DNA of 64,000 nucleotides from Lamellibrachia satsuma (GCA_033239005.1 BSQZ01000028.1:2646001-2710000); one strand, 5' to 3'. Positions 42,001 through 47,919 are shown, numbered from the stretch's first letter. Numbers and translations are program-made. The notes: generated from the letters alone by a model not told the origin.

Positions 42001-45000
42001 ACACAGTTTTAATTTATACGTGTCTTACCAAACATGTTTATTATTGAAGTGTACACTGCTGTTGAAGTTAATTTGTTCTACATGGTCCGGGTGGCACATG
42101 GTAACTTGGTGGTCAGAGCGCCGGACGGTCAATCAAGAGGACTGGGGTTTAACCACCCACTGACATTCCAAAAGTGGGGCCTTTTCATTAACCTCCTTTA
42201 CTGTATCTATGCCAGGTGAAGTAAAAGATCCAACACACAGGGTAAATATGTAACCTGGTGATGGATATCTGTGAAACTTCCTAGAGTCCAGCGGTAGCCC
42301 TACAAAAGTGCTGTTTGGAGTATATATAATAAGATATAAGTACAGTGCTGGTGATGGAAGTTAGCTTATTCTACACGTCCCATGCTTTGAGTTGTAGAGG
42401 GAGCGTGGGACATCACAGGCGCAGAGGTCGTGAGTCTGGGCAATGCAACGTCTCCCATCAACAAGATGCTCGCAGTCGCAGGCAAGCTCTGGTGCAGTTG
42501 TCACAATGAAGTCATGGTCATCAACCCCTCGTCACTTGAACTGGAGGTGGGTGGGTTCTCTCGATGGCCCCTTTCTTAGGACATTTTACATTGTTAAATT
42601 ATTTAAAATAAATGTTATTACTATGATTTACTACTAAATGTAAGATGAAGCAACTAAAGGCCTATTCACAAGAACGATTAGTTGTCCCCTTGGCTGGGCA
42701 ACAATGTGTTGGCCGACCAGTCATACAACTAATCGCTCGTGTGAACAGGCCTTAATACGTTTAAATAAGTATCATATTCCTACTAAATACTTTTTTATAA
42801 TGAGTCCATCACGTTTGAGACGAGCAATCGCTCTCACTCCCTATCACTCGCGCAAATCAATAATCTAGGTAGCGATTTATCGCTTGCATCAATTGCTAAA
42901 ATCACTCGCTGCCTGCAAGTGTTCATCTTGACAAGGAGTTTCTTGAGTATTAGATTCACTAGGAAAGTCTTTATAATGCAGTGTTCGGTCTCCAGTATTC
43001 GGCGACTTATCGCTCGCATGTTGTTTTCAAACGTGAAGCACTGTATAACTATATTAATCAGTTTATGCGTTTTGAGATAAATCATATCTTCTATTGCAAG
43101 TTGTTAATCAATAGATATGAAAACCGTTATCTCATATATCAACAGTGTGGAGAATAACACATCTTTCCACAAAACATGTTTACCTCTATCACTATCAATT
43201 TAATGGCAGCACAAAACCACTGTTAAGTCAAGTCATGATTTTGGCATTTAACATGTTTTGTAGATGAGTGCCTCATAATTGTATGTATTTGACCAAATAA
43301 TATGTTCACCTTAAATAAATTTGACTTGTGACAGGTGACGTTCAAGGCCAGTCCTGACCCGAAGCGGGGTATCTTCTGTATGACATGTTCAGGGCTAGGG
43401 GTGTGGCTGGCGCCCCAGGCTAGCTCCAAAGTGTACCTCTTTCATGCGACCACCTATGACCAGTTGCTAGAGGTCAGCATAGCTCAGGCGGTTGCCCAAA
43501 AACTACAGAGTAAGTAGACTCAACTACAGTACAGTCCATTCTATACTGTTAGATGTCAGGGTCCCTTTGAACTATAATTTTATCACCTCATAAAATACCA
43601 TGCTTGTCTTACATTTTTGCAGCCAAATTACTGATTTACTGTGACAGTGATGTTGATGGACTCTGCTTAGTAGATTCATTTCGGGCCAGAGAAATTTGAT
43701 TCAATCAAGTGGCTGATTCACTTATGCAGTGCTTACTATATATCAGGAATAATTCCATCCCAGATTTGATTCTACTAAACAAATGATTCTATTATCTGTG
43801 ATTCTATTAAACAGCTGATCCTACTATCTGTGATTCTATTAAACAACTGGCCCTACTATCTGTGATTATGTTAAACAGTTGATCCTACTATCTGCAATTC
43901 TATTAAACAACTGATCCTACTATCTGTGATTCTGTTAAACAGTTGATCCTACTATATGTGATTCTATTAAACAGTTGATTCTACTATATGTGATTCTATT
44001 AAACAACTGATCCTACTATATGTGATTCTACTAAACAGTTGATCCTACTATATGTGATTCTATTAAACAACTGATCCTATGATATGTGATTCTATTAAAG
44101 AGCATTCCCTGAATACATTGCATAAAAAGTATTTTTATGCAAAATTTGACTTGCTGCGCATGTCTTGTCTTGCCTATATGTAATACGCCAAAGTAATAAA
44201 TTAAAACATGTATATATGCGAACAACTTTAAAAGCTAAGTGTATATCTGTGTATGGTATTAAACTGTGGATTTCTTTAGACAAGTTCATTTGCTATCCAG
44301 AATCCCACGTAACAATATAAAAGGTATTTTCTTGAAGATACCAATTCCTTAATTAAATTGTTATACAGCAGAGAATATTTGGAAGTATAACTGTATTAAT
44401 GGGCTTCAGTTGTTCGTTATTTACTAATAATATACTATAAATTTATGTTTGTTATTAACATGTACATGTTACCTTGATATTGTGGGAAAGTGATTAATAA
44501 GTAATGCACTTCTACTTTCTACCTTTCCATTTGACTTATTGAAATTTGAAATAAGTATATGTTGTATATATCTATTTTAATTTGGAAATAAAGAATTGAA
44601 TTGATGTGTTATTGCCAGCTGCGGACGACATCATCCGCCAGCACAAGACGGCATGTCTGCGGATCACAACCCTCCTCGCCTGCAAGGACCTGCTGTGGGT
44701 GGGAACCAGCGCTGGGGTCATCCTCACCCTACCCATGCCAAAGATTTCATCCACCGCCATCAGAAACAGCTTCTCTCAACCAACCGTCACAGGTAGGCAA
44801 ATCTTACCTGATTTTATTTATTTTTTTAATTGCACAGTAATCTTTAAGACCAGCATAGTCCAAACACATAGTTTAGAAACAATATGACACAATACTCATG
44901 TTCTGTGCAGTGTAAAGTCTTAGTTGATTCAACTGGTGTATTTTTCTATGTTTGGGTGGGTTACTGTAGCATCCCGCCAGTGCTGACACCTATCGATTAG

Positions 45001-45757
45001 TTAACATGTTTTACTGGCGCCACCTGGTGCAATAAACATGTATCACCAGCCATTCATGTAGAATATATACCAATTTCATCTACAGAATCGTTGTCTATGC
45101 ATTTATGATATATAACTGTTATACATGTGAATCATTCATTAAATGCTTTATAATAAAAATATGTTTTTACAGTCGTAAATGATGTAGTAATAAAGTCAAC
45201 AAAGCTTTCATCTTCCCACTGCAGTAAATGCATACATTTTTTTTTGCCTGGAGCCAATTTTAACGAATTGCTCTTTTTCACAAATTTATTGTCCAGCATA
45301 CATAACATACATGGTGGAAAATTTGCAATAATGCAGTAAATTTGCAAAAAAAATATATTTCCAAACTAGGGACAACCATTTTCTGCAAAAAAATCATTCA
45401 GTGAAATATGTTTTACAGTAGGTGAAAGTAGTAATCTTATTTTCAGGAAGTTTATTTATTATAGTTGAACTGATTCATGTGCCTTTTCCCATAGGTCTAG
45501 TTCGAGGTCACACAGGCCATGTACGGTTCTTGACCTGCGTCGAGATGCCCCCAACTTCGATAGGTCAGATGTCATCGTCCGGGTCGAAACACCACATCAA
45601 TCGCCGTGCATCCATCACCATCCACACCCTCACCATGGCAACCAAGATGATTGTCATCAGCGGTGGCGATGGGTACGAAGATTTCCGCAGCAGTGCCACA
45701 GATGAAACAGCCGGACGGGACGATAGTACAAATCATCTCTTATTGTGGCAGGTGTGA
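2999..45757 (+). CDS. ARHGEF17: ARHGEF17-like Rho guanine-nucleotide exchange factor, 3' 21 exons (partial gene)
   Basis: The product activates Rho-family GTPases (RhoA in vertebrates) by nucleotide exchange at the cytoplasmic side of the actin cytoskeleton. Exons: 2999-3076, 11008-11181, 19280-19393, 23006-23098, 30558-30725, 31509-31559, 32251-32354, 34129-34217, 34808-34920, 35661-35776, 36574-36665, 37120-37193, 37578-37780, 38475-38647, 39286-39409, 39967-40053, 41613-41680, 42398-42546, 43335-43509, 44619-44792, 45495-45757. All junctions are GT-AG and frames agree, giving 2682 nt, or 893 codons plus stop. The first five exons form the DH domain (residues about 1-209), exons 6-11 the PH region, exon 14 an acidic Ser-rich linker, and the rest the beta-propeller. 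Signatures shared with vertebrate ARHGEF17 include FSCAAP, VWVCNSDGYVG, WLGTEDG, VFVSLANG, HTGHVRFL, ISGGDGYEDF and the terminal GRDDSTNHLLLW. The N-terminal exon(s) with the actin-binding part are upstream of the window. Assignment rests on recalled family sequence, not a search. Confidence 0.93.
4362..6523 (-). pseudogene. LINE ORF2 fragment, reverse transcriptase and C-terminal region, broken
   Basis: Three open blocks (6523-5504, 5498-5070, 5066-4362) in the same order as an intact RT. The first has KAMKDNKSPGVDGIPP and YRPVSLTSVICKLLERL. The second has DIIYLDFQKAFDKVPHQRL, GVPQGSVLGPILFLIYINDL and the catalytic FADDT. The third has the thumb and CR1-type tail (ILGLIRRN, PHLEYCIQAW, SQRTINEWNKL). 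Breaks lie near 5500 (a stop with missing residues) and at 5067-5069 (a stop in place of a probable Trp codon). Confidence 0.87.
6552..7196 (-). pseudogene. LINE ORF2 fragment, APE-like endonuclease
   Basis: Contains LNARSIVNKKNEL, IIGITESWANIDITDAE, RRGGGVILYVKE, VYRSPN and IIMGDFNHGHIQW, the metal-binding and catalytic blocks of an apurinic-type endonuclease. The reading frame ends at EPTREKMY by a frameshift before it can join the RT part. Confidence 0.85.
7199..8218 (-). CDS. LINE ORF1 with SGNH/GDSL esterase-type domain and Gly-Thr-rich repeats
   Basis: 339 codons, open from MTWAGKL to SKHSLN. Residues about 20-130 are a degenerate repeat of ETGGKEKGVG / ETGGKTTGVKERGV units of 24 residues, coded by imperfect 72-bp DNA repeats. 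The C-terminal part has SGNH hydrolase blocks: VFVGDSIV (Ser), LPGAK (Gly), HVGTNN (Asn) and DGLHLSGKG (Asp-His). Esterase-bearing ORF1 proteins are known in CR1-like elements. ORF1 is intact while ORF2 is broken. This is a transposon protein, not a host gene. Confidence 0.8.
   Translation of the reverse strand: MTWAGKLIAEVEKLACLTTSHRETGRKETGRKGTGGKTTGVKDRGVGETGGKEKGVGETGGKTTGVKERGVAETGGKEKGVGETGGKTTGVKERGVAETGGKEMGGKTTGVKERGVGETGGKEKGVGETEGKGSGQNVMEGIERKSYSAAVIEGVRKRARVFVGDSIVRKTDRVLNKGDDVVVCLPGAKIEAITERVKNIVGSGKGGSVLVHVGTNNVEREGTTAIVRKYRQLVRTLKQTRVEQVILSGILPVMGRRGHKYRNCRGMAINMLVQRLCREEEVGFVDLWGNFVGRADMYMKDGLHLSGKGAAVFVDKLLAAVDSDLGTMTNIFGSKHSLN
8655..9515. mobile_element. Foldback element copy 1, with nested insertion
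   Basis: The left arm (AAAATCATGACATGTAG ... CATCTTTACTATGGA) and right arm (9400-9515) are inverse complements of one family arm. Between arm and centre, at about 8765-9290, lies another insert with ends TTTTAGGCCTATTCACC and GGTGCATAGCCTTAAAA. Confidence 0.6.
9830..10900. mobile_element. Large foldback element, second family
   Basis: Two arms of several hundred bases. AATAATTAATTGTTTGTCCG (about 10025) pairs with CGGACAAACTATTAAATTAT (about 10686). GTAATTGAGGAAG (10151) pairs with CTTCCTCAATTAG (10570). TTTTGTTAAAATTATC (9897) pairs with GATGATTTTAACAAAAT (10820). Fragments of the same family appear near 18.9, 22.85 and 58.1 kb. Confidence 0.6.
11008..11181 (+). CDS. ARHGEF17: ARHGEF17 exon b: DH domain
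   Basis: 58 codons, phase 0 to 0, between ATTACAG and GTGAGT. Encodes the second DH helices (VDDMFYKINEIYMHH, TLQVW, GDIIYKN), matching the ARHGEF17 pattern of Leu-His-rich helix followed by W and a GD.L/I motif. Confidence 0.9.
11970..12285. mobile_element. Foldback element copy 2 (compact)
   Basis: About 316 bp, the clearest copy. GTAAAATCATGTTATG near 11992 faces CATAACATGATTTTAC near 12255, and CATCTTGACCGCTCAAATG faces CATTTGGGTGGTCAAGATG. The central spacer contains GACGATCAACTTTGCAC. Confidence 0.75.
12838..12958. repeat. GTGTGTGAGCAC microsatellite
   Basis: Short units GAGCACGTGTGTGT repeated about nine times. Produces spurious His/Thr-rich ORFs on the other strand. Confidence 0.85.
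13012..13410. mobile_element. Foldback element copy 3
   Basis: Arms related to the copy at 11970 (CTATATCTGTTCTCACA; GGTGATCAAGATGACAG). It has an alternative centre containing ACCTGACCCCGATAAACAG, shared with the 24.0-kb copy. Confidence 0.6.
15706..16064. repeat. 63-bp minisatellite, interrupted by a piggyBac-like element
   Basis: About five units with TCTGAGTTGTTTTGTGGTTA and GGAGGGCACATAGAGTCGTA. The array resumes at 17558-17640, beyond the 16069-17553 insertion. Confidence 0.75.
16069..17553. mobile_element. piggyBac-like non-autonomous element
   Basis: 1485 bp flanked by TTAA (16065-16068 and 17554-17557). Ends are CCCTTTAGACCCCGCAC and, inverted, CCCATTATACCCCACGCG. A 5'-CCC end next to TTAA is the piggyBac hallmark. 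It interrupts a 63-bp minisatellite that continues at 17558. Internally there is a 70-bp direct duplication (16631-16700, 16701-16771). No transposase ORF. Confidence 0.75.
17720..17965. repeat. CCATGG-rich degenerate repeat
   Basis: Many imperfect, often self-complementary ACCATGGTAAATCATGG and TTTACCATGTAATAT units. Confidence 0.7.
18462..18620. repeat. 26-bp minisatellite, six units
   Basis: Near-identical units of TTTTTCCCATTGTCCCACTT plus TCATAC. Reads through as ORFs but has no coding character. Confidence 0.9.
19280..19393 (+). CDS. ARHGEF17: ARHGEF17 exon c: DH domain
   Basis: 38 codons, phase 0 to 0. Encodes FSKQTVIESYISFIENFARA and KVLDD...FQKFVE, the DH helix that precedes CR3. 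Its last 22 bases plus donor are copied three times in the following intron (see the array at 19441-20276). Confidence 0.9.
19441..20276. repeat. 87/134-bp tandem array carrying copies of an exon end
   Basis: Eight units starting with GTGTACAATACAAAGAACC at 19441, 19528, 19662, 19796, 19883, 19970, 20057 and 20191. Spacing alternates between 87 bp and 134 bp. The three 134-bp units contain a copy of the last bases and donor of ARHGEF17 exon c (homologous AAGTTTGTCGAG at 19603-19614, 19737-19748 with one change, and 20132-20143). Confidence 0.9.
21269..21400. mobile_element. Short TIR element, AGTGGC-end type
   Basis: CAGTGGCACATCTAGG at left and, inverted from the right, CAAGTGGCGTATTTAGG. 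Inner GGGGGCCATGGCCCA is shared with a second copy at 33.9 kb. In ARHGEF17 intron c-d. Confidence 0.55.
21968..22690 (+). mobile_element. tRNA-derived SINE expanded by an 18-bp minisatellite
   Basis: The head has Pol III-like A box (TGGTTAGAGCATCGG) and B box (GGGTTCGAGTCC) spacing. The 3' body (CTATGCCAGGGGAAGT, CAACACAGGGTAAAT) matches a second copy at 42.1-42.3 kb. Between them, 22085-22600 is about 28 variants of GTCTRYGTTGGTCCCTGG. Confidence 0.65.
23006..23098 (+). CDS. ARHGEF17: ARHGEF17 exon d: DH conserved region 3
   Basis: 31 codons, phase 0 to 0. Carries the most diagnostic DH motif, KPAQRIPRYELLLR, the helix that packs on the GTPase switch regions. Acceptor GCTTCAG, donor GTAAGC. 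Confidence 0.95.
23439..23740. repeat. 15-bp minisatellite, about 20 units
   Basis: Units of CTTCACCACCTTACT with few changes. Since 15 is divisible by 3, it reads open in several frames. Confidence 0.9.
23838..23905 (-). mobile_element. tRNA-like head of a SINE
   Basis: On the - strand, GGATCAGTGGTTAGAATGTC and GGGGTTCAAATC resemble tRNA A and B boxes. No acceptor-stem pairing is evident, so it is called a SINE head rather than a tRNA gene. Confidence 0.45.
23975..24235. mobile_element. Foldback element copy 4, right half
   Basis: Carries the centre (GCCAGACCCCGATAAAC) and right arm (ACATTTGGGTGGTCCAGATG, AACGTGATTTTATGAT) of the foldback family. No left arm is recognised. Confidence 0.55.
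25455..26515. mobile_element. Foldback element copy 5, with expanded arm
   Basis: The left end TTTAAAGGTACAAAGTCTG is followed by an 11-fold 48-bp array made from arm sequence. It then resumes as CTGACATCTCGACCGCCTA. The right arm near 26461-26515 has ACATGATTTTACAATAAA. A further insert sits at about 26320-26455. Confidence 0.6.
25469..26004. repeat. 48-bp minisatellite, 11 units
   Basis: Near-identical units beginning TCTGTTCAGGTTTAGCATAA. The phase is exact over 528 bp. The ORF across it (16-residue repeat) is a by-product of unit length. Confidence 0.95.
27803..28086 (-). mobile_element. 5'-truncated copy of the CR1-like LINE (3' end only)
   Basis: About 284 bp matching the 3' UTR and last codons of the 4264-8218 element, including SQRTINEWNKLSTDCITAS and the terminal AACAAGATT repeats. 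It lies in ARHGEF17 intron d-e. Host sequence on its two sides (27384-27470 and 28086-28175) is itself a diverged repeat of one segment. Confidence 0.85.
29277..30397. repeat. 556-bp tandem segmental duplication with 18-bp minisatellites
   Basis: 29277-29832 and 29833-30397 are near-identical. Both begin CCATCTGTAATATGG and end in a TTGTTGTTGTAG microsatellite. Each holds 15-18 units of CCTTCTCCCTGTCAGCAG / CCTTCTCCCTGCCAGTGG. The first non-duplicated base is 160 bp from ARHGEF17 exon e. Confidence 0.9.
30558..30725 (+). CDS. ARHGEF17: ARHGEF17 exon e: end of DH domain
   Basis: 56 codons, phase 0 to 0. Encodes RLLVNTPKDHPDYEQL followed by the long last DH helix and a charged helix (EEDLQETLKKLELL). 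It sits 0.16 kb after a 556-bp tandem duplication full of CT-rich 18-bp repeats. Confidence 0.92.
30788..31409 (-). mobile_element. 5'-truncated copy of the CR1-like LINE, interrupted
   Basis: 3' part of the same family in ARHGEF17 intron e-f. The left part (30788-30905) and right part (31213-31409) are continuous in the parent LINE. Between them are a 76-bp tandem duplication and a TTAA-flanked 227-bp element (30986-31212). Confidence 0.8.
30986..31212. mobile_element. Small TTAA-flanked piggyBac-like MITE inside a LINE copy
   Basis: 227 bp flanked by TTAA (30982-30985, 31213-31216). Ends are CACTTTTGACCTCAGGCG and, inverted, CCCTTCAGTCCTCAACCCG. The parent LINE sequence resumes exactly on both sides. 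Confidence 0.7.
31509..31559 (+). CDS. ARHGEF17: ARHGEF17 exon f: start of PH region
   Basis: 17 codons (LVAQDRIYLRHDMVQVL), phase 0 to 0. This is the first PH strand, equivalent to the FLRQEMVIEV segment of vertebrate ARHGEF17. Acceptor GTTGCAG, donor GTAAGG. Confidence 0.85.
31698..32136. repeat. 34-bp minisatellite, nine units, next to a TIR-like end
   Basis: 31829-32134 is nine 34-bp units (GGTGACCATAATGGCGAGG plus TGGCTGTATTACTGA). Just left, CAGTGGAACCTCTCTATTAA is a pogo/mariner-like terminal sequence, but no matching right end is seen. Confidence 0.85.
32251..32354 (+). CDS. ARHGEF17: ARHGEF17 exon g: PH region
   Basis: Encodes CIWLFSDLVVLSSIKRKSG, the strongly conserved PH strand pair (LF.DL.V...KRKSG). 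Starts phase 0 and ends after two bases of a Leu codon. It follows directly on a 34-bp tandem array in the intron. Confidence 0.92.
32716..33826. mobile_element. piggyBac-like non-autonomous element
   Basis: 1111 bp between TTAA at 32712-32715 and TTAA at 33827-33830. Ends are CCCATTTTATCCTGAAG and, inverted, CCCATTGTATCCGGAATACG. The right 36-bp end is duplicated (CGACTAGAATCGTATTCCGG twice near 33758 and 33797). Lies in ARHGEF17 intron g-h. Confidence 0.75.
33850..33959. mobile_element. Short TIR element, AGTGG-end type, second copy
   Basis: CAGTGGAGTTTCTAGGATCT at left and, inverted, CAGTAGTGTATTTAC at right. Shares GGGGGCCATGGCCCA with the 21.3-kb copy. Confidence 0.5.
34129..34217 (+). 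CDS. ARHGEF17: ARHGEF17 exon h: PH region
   Basis: Encodes KHKMWLKISLDNLEVVK, matching the YKMLWKLPLEDADIIK strand of vertebrate ARHGEF17. Acceptor GTGCACAG, donor GTGAGT. One base of the last Ser codon is carried over. Confidence 0.9.
34533..34715. mobile_element. Harbinger-like MITE with TAA duplication
   Basis: 183 bp. Ends are AGCTGGGTTTACATGAGG and, inverted, AGGCCGAGTTTACATGCGG, flanked by TAA (34530-34532, 34716-34718). Inner text (GATCCTATTTTGAAGC) recurs near 41.8 kb. Confidence 0.7.
34808..34920 (+). CDS. ARHGEF17: ARHGEF17 exon i: PH insertion helix
   Basis: Encodes a charged helical stretch (LVDQEDLEEDFALLTKISEL) corresponding to the helical insertion of the ARHGEF17 PH region. 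Ends in phase 0 before GTCAGT. Confidence 0.88.
35661..35776 (+). CDS. ARHGEF17: ARHGEF17 exon j: PH insertion helix
   Basis: Encodes LSGSINDLLNSINRQLSEHQ and RVELLATT. The donor AT|GTACGT was chosen over the site 4 bases on, because only it keeps the next exon open. Confidence 0.88.
35891..36059. mobile_element. Foldback MITE in ARHGEF17 intron j-k
   Basis: Palindromic. CCCTTCCCATTATACC and CACCTGGTGGATTATAATGG at left face CCATTATAATCCACCATG and ATAATGGAAAGGG at right. Confidence 0.6.
36574..36665 (+). CDS. ARHGEF17: ARHGEF17 exon k: C-terminal PH helix
   Basis: Encodes FPSPEKRALWESAIMEAKQK, the final PH alpha helix with its invariant-type Trp. Ends after the first base of a Glu codon. 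Confidence 0.9.
36765..36900. repeat. TTGTTAAATCTGTTAAAT-like simple repeat
   Basis: Degenerate AT-rich short repeats in ARHGEF17 intron k-l. Confidence 0.6.
37120..37193 (+). CDS. ARHGEF17: ARHGEF17 exon l: post-PH linker
   Basis: Short exon encoding DPEFLHALQITKTRAGMQ, equivalent to the DPEFLKAIPIMKTRSGMQ linker of vertebrate ARHGEF17. Acceptor CACCACAG, donor GTAGGT. Confidence 0.92.
37578..37780 (+). CDS. ARHGEF17: ARHGEF17 exon m: first propeller blade
   Basis: Encodes FSCAAPIDSL, VWVCNSDGYVGHMCLLSL and CNSRILCICATP, a nearly unchanged family signature that opens the beta-propeller. Acceptor TTGCCAG was chosen because it joins in frame to the preceding MQ. Confidence 0.95.
37820..38135. 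repeat. Degenerate TATAGAATTCTGTA repeat
   Basis: Low-complexity, partly self-complementary AT-rich units filling ARHGEF17 intron m-n. Confidence 0.65.
38475..38647 (+). CDS. ARHGEF17: ARHGEF17 exon n: acidic Ser-rich linker
   Basis: Encodes a low-complexity acidic stretch (EEDHDDEDKEEAETEDG) and a Ser-rich part (SDSSSTTSEDLSVIEEE). It falls between propeller blades, where vertebrate ARHGEF17 also has a long acidic, Ser-rich insert. Phase 2 in, phase 1 out. Confidence 0.88.
38757..39200. mobile_element. Foldback element copy 6 with nested MITE
   Basis: The left arm (TCATAAAATCATTGTATA, CTATATCTGTTCTAACATC) is cut by a nested inverted-repeat element at about 38821-39058. It then continues CCAACCAAATGTGTTTTAA, GACCATTATCTGTTTATG and a partial right arm. 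Confidence 0.6.
38821..39058. mobile_element. Nested MITE in foldback copy 6
   Basis: Ends TCTAATG...CATTGCTAAAC at left and GTTTAGCAATG...CATTAGA at right are inverse complements, as are TTTGTTGCGAGTC and GACTTGCAACAAA-like segments further in. About 238 bp, no ORF. Confidence 0.6.
39286..39409 (+). CDS. ARHGEF17: ARHGEF17 exon o: linker and propeller blade
   Basis: Encodes RTKSPSPDEYHGPQSPRE followed by STMWLGTEDG. The WLGTEDGC signature is completed by the next exon. Confidence 0.92.
39967..40053 (+). CDS. ARHGEF17: ARHGEF17 exon p: propeller blade
   Basis: Encodes IHIFPATENIKTTKNKIRLQ and SAGVLCIV, matching VHVY...NSMKLQHAASVTCIL in vertebrates. Acceptor TTGCAG, donor GTAAGT. Confidence 0.9.
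40054..41612. other. ARHGEF17 intron p-q
   Basis: Non-coding. The right half is the 45-bp minisatellite; the left part has no recognised feature. Confidence 0.7.
40861..41445. repeat. 45-bp minisatellite, 13 units
   Basis: Units of TATTCTGTACAATCAATGAT plus TTACAATGATTCACCTCATTAAATG. Phase is exact from 40861 to 41401. The antisense 252-codon ORF is an artefact of unit length. Confidence 0.95.
41613..41680 (+). CDS. ARHGEF17: ARHGEF17 exon q: propeller blade
   Basis: Encodes DQKVFVSLANGDLVVYQREQ, an almost invariant blade motif. Acceptor GCTGCAG, donor GTGAGT. Confidence 0.93.
42089..42300 (+). mobile_element. tRNA-derived SINE copy
   Basis: GGTGGTCAGAGCGCCGGACG and GGGGTTTAACC form a decayed tRNA-like head. 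The body CTATGCCAGGTGAAGTAAAA and CAACACACAGGGTAAATAT matches the 22-kb copy. Sits 0.1 kb before ARHGEF17 exon r. Confidence 0.6.
42398..42546 (+). CDS. ARHGEF17: ARHGEF17 exon r: propeller blade
   Basis: Encodes WDITGAEVVSLGNATSPINK, AVAGKLWCSCHNEVMVI and SSLELE, corresponding to the KLWCGCQN...L.LE blade. A tRNA-derived SINE copy lies just upstream in the intron. Confidence 0.93.
42658..42752. mobile_element. Harbinger-like hairpin MITE with TAA duplication
   Basis: 95 bp, almost a pure hairpin. AGGCCTATTCAC...CGATTAGTTGT faces ACAACTAATCG...GTGAACAGGCCT. TAA flanks both ends (42655-42657, 42753-42755). In ARHGEF17 intron r-s. Confidence 0.75.
43335..43509 (+). CDS. ARHGEF17: ARHGEF17 exon s: propeller blade
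   Basis: Encodes GIFCMTCSGLGVWLAPQASS and YLFHATTYDQLLEVSIAQAV. Followed by an intron filled with a degenerate tandem array of roughly 32-bp units. Confidence 0.92.
43760..44100. repeat. Degenerate tandem repeat of roughly 32-bp units, about 10
   Basis: Units alternate GATCCTACTATATG and TGATTCTATTAAACAA-like text. Lies in ARHGEF17 intron s-t. Confidence 0.8.
44619..44792 (+). CDS. ARHGEF17: ARHGEF17 exon t: propeller blade
   Basis: Encodes DDIIRQHKTACLRITTLLAC and LLWVGTSAGVILTLPMP, one of the best conserved segments of the family. Phase 1 in, phase 1 out. Confidence 0.95.
45495..45757 (+). CDS. ARHGEF17: ARHGEF17 exon u: last coding exon
   Basis: Encodes VRGHTGHVRFLTCVEMP, a Ser/His-rich loop, RASITIHTL, MIVISGGDGYEDF and the terminal GRDDSTNHLLLWQV before TGA at 45755-45757. 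The C-terminus ends at the same point as vertebrate ARHGEF17 (LLLWRV). Confidence 0.95.
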
Positions 45758-47913
45758 CCCAGCCAGACATTCATTTGGTGACATTTCACATGCCTCCATT
45801 CTATGCAAGGTGACAATCCTGCGCACATGGGTACAGACAGAATTTAGCACAACAGTGAAATGTTGTGACCCCAGTCGTGCGGAACTTAAGACAGGGCACA
45901 CATGTCGTGTTGTGAAATAGATGTACATAGTTTACCTTGAGTTACTGCCATCTCGTCTTGTTGTATTCTCACGACAGGTCTGGTGTTTATAGTTTCATAG
46001 AGCAAATTATTTCTGTGATGGCAACGTTTTGATGTGTATACGTTCAGGAACTTGTATTATATTGTACTACCACAAACAGCTTCAGTGCTCCATCACGTAC
46101 TGTCAAGAACAGTAGATATTATTAATTAAAGAGAAAGTTCAACAGTTTTCATTGACTGACTGATAGTTGTGGGTTTCGCATAATTAAAATACCCCAAATT
46201 CTTTGCGATCAATAAATCTGAAAAACACAATTTTTCACCTTCATATGGGAAGATTTATTGGTCTGTCATTAATTGTATTAAAGAGGTATCTTTATTTTTT
46301 AAATAAGTAAATTTTATGATAGTAACATGTTTTGTGTATATTATTTTTAACCAACTGAGATGTTATAAATACTTAATACTAATTCAGTGTCGCAGTGTCC
46401 CATAAAACAGTCGTTCAGTTAGCCAATGGAAGTCGTTGTACATTGCCTTCAATGTGTGTTAGATGTGAATGTGTACAGAGATTGTATGTAAACACTGAGG
46501 TGTATTACTGTATGTTTTATAGAGCTCTCTGTGTTGACAGTGGTCCTCACCAACGCGGCGTGGCCAGAACTTGCTGTTGTCTTCATGGTGCCACATGGGG
46601 GGAATTGTCACGATAAATTTGGTCAGGAAAAAAAATCGGGCCGGAGACCAGTTTTTGCAGCTACAAATGGTCCCCCATTGAATTAAATTAGTCTGCAGTT
46701 TATTGCAACTTTTTGTGTGCTAACAGTCTATCACAAGTCTGCAATAGTCCATGTTAATTCACTGCTCCCTACCTGTGTGCTAAACAGTTGTACAGACAGT
46801 AGAATATTTATGTATCTGTTGGTTAATCTTTACTTTCATTCTTACTGCTCTGAACAGGTCATTCATCATTATCTATTTATTTCCAACATTTGTTACATGT
46901 AGTACAATGTTGGGAAAGGAGGAAGCTGAAATAATACTTCTGAACTTGAAGTCAAGGCATTACCTATTGTATTCAAGGCAACCTATTGTGTTTGCGAAGT
47001 GGTCTCCTGGATTGATTTTTGTTACGGATTAAATTGACCGTGACAGTTTGTGTATAGTTGTACAGATATCATTGTTGTTACTGAAGCCTGCATGTGATAA
47101 CAGGTTGCAGAAGGACAAAGCGGGAGATCACGGGAACGAGTTTCAGGTGCTTCACTAGTGAGATCTACCGCTGAACTTGTCATGTACTAACAGTGACAGG
47201 GGTGTCACAAGTGATATATACACCCACATAGCAGTAATTAAAGTGGTCTTTATGAACATCTCTGCTCTCTCTCATCTTTTAAAAGGAATGTACAACGATT
47301 TTCATTGGTTAACTGACCGACTGTTATGAATACACCAATTAGCAATGAAATGCACCTTGTAGACAGTTTAACGATATGTTACAATTGCTGACAGGCCCAT
47401 CAGTCTTCAGCTTTGAAGGTGAAATGTTTTCATTAGATTATTTATTGGTCAGTCTGTTTTATCCACTTCCTGGTAGTAAATAAATCACAGCAATGAAGAA
47501 TCAAACATTAAGTATAACAACTGTTAATTTAAATGTACTTTGAGAATGGAAAATTAGCATTTTAACTGTACATTCCTTTTAACACTATGCTACCACTAGC
47601 AGGGTGGACATATCAAATGTTGAAACATAAACATTACAGTAGTTATGTATAATACAGTGGACTCACATTACACTAGTTATGTATAATACAGTTGACTCAC
47701 TATTACGGGGAACAACTCACTATTATGTAACATGTTGGGGGAGTTGGGACTCGGCCAAATTGTTCCACGTCCGATGTTCCTTATAGTCATAAAACAGATC
47801 TCAAAGTAGTTCGCCTTAAGAGGCCATTCCTGACATAAGGAGTCCATATAGCAAGAGACCACTGTATATATAGAATATAAAAGCAGAACACCACGTATGC
47901 TGAGAGGCGACAA
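45758..47913. other. Convergent intergenic region, ARHGEF17 3' UTR and RPS3 3' side
   Basis: No coding signal. Holds the ARHGEF17 3' UTR of unknown length; the first AATAAA is at 46211-46216 and further candidates follow to about 47475. Near the right end is a possible pogo/mariner-type TIR remnant: CAGTTGACTC near 47690 faces GAGACCACTG near 47866. Confidence 0.6.
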
Positions 47914-47919
47914 TTTATT
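47914..47919 (-). terminator. RPS3 poly(A) signal AATAAA
   Basis: TTTATT on the + strand is AATAAA on the coding strand, 53 bases past the RPS3 stop. The short 3' UTR fits ribosomal protein genes. Confidence 0.75.

Larger units (their letters stand above)
43510..45494. other. ARHGEF17 introns s-t and t-u (flanking exon t)
   Basis: Apart from exon t and the array of roughly 32-bp units, AT-rich text without coding or element signature. Confidence 0.6.
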
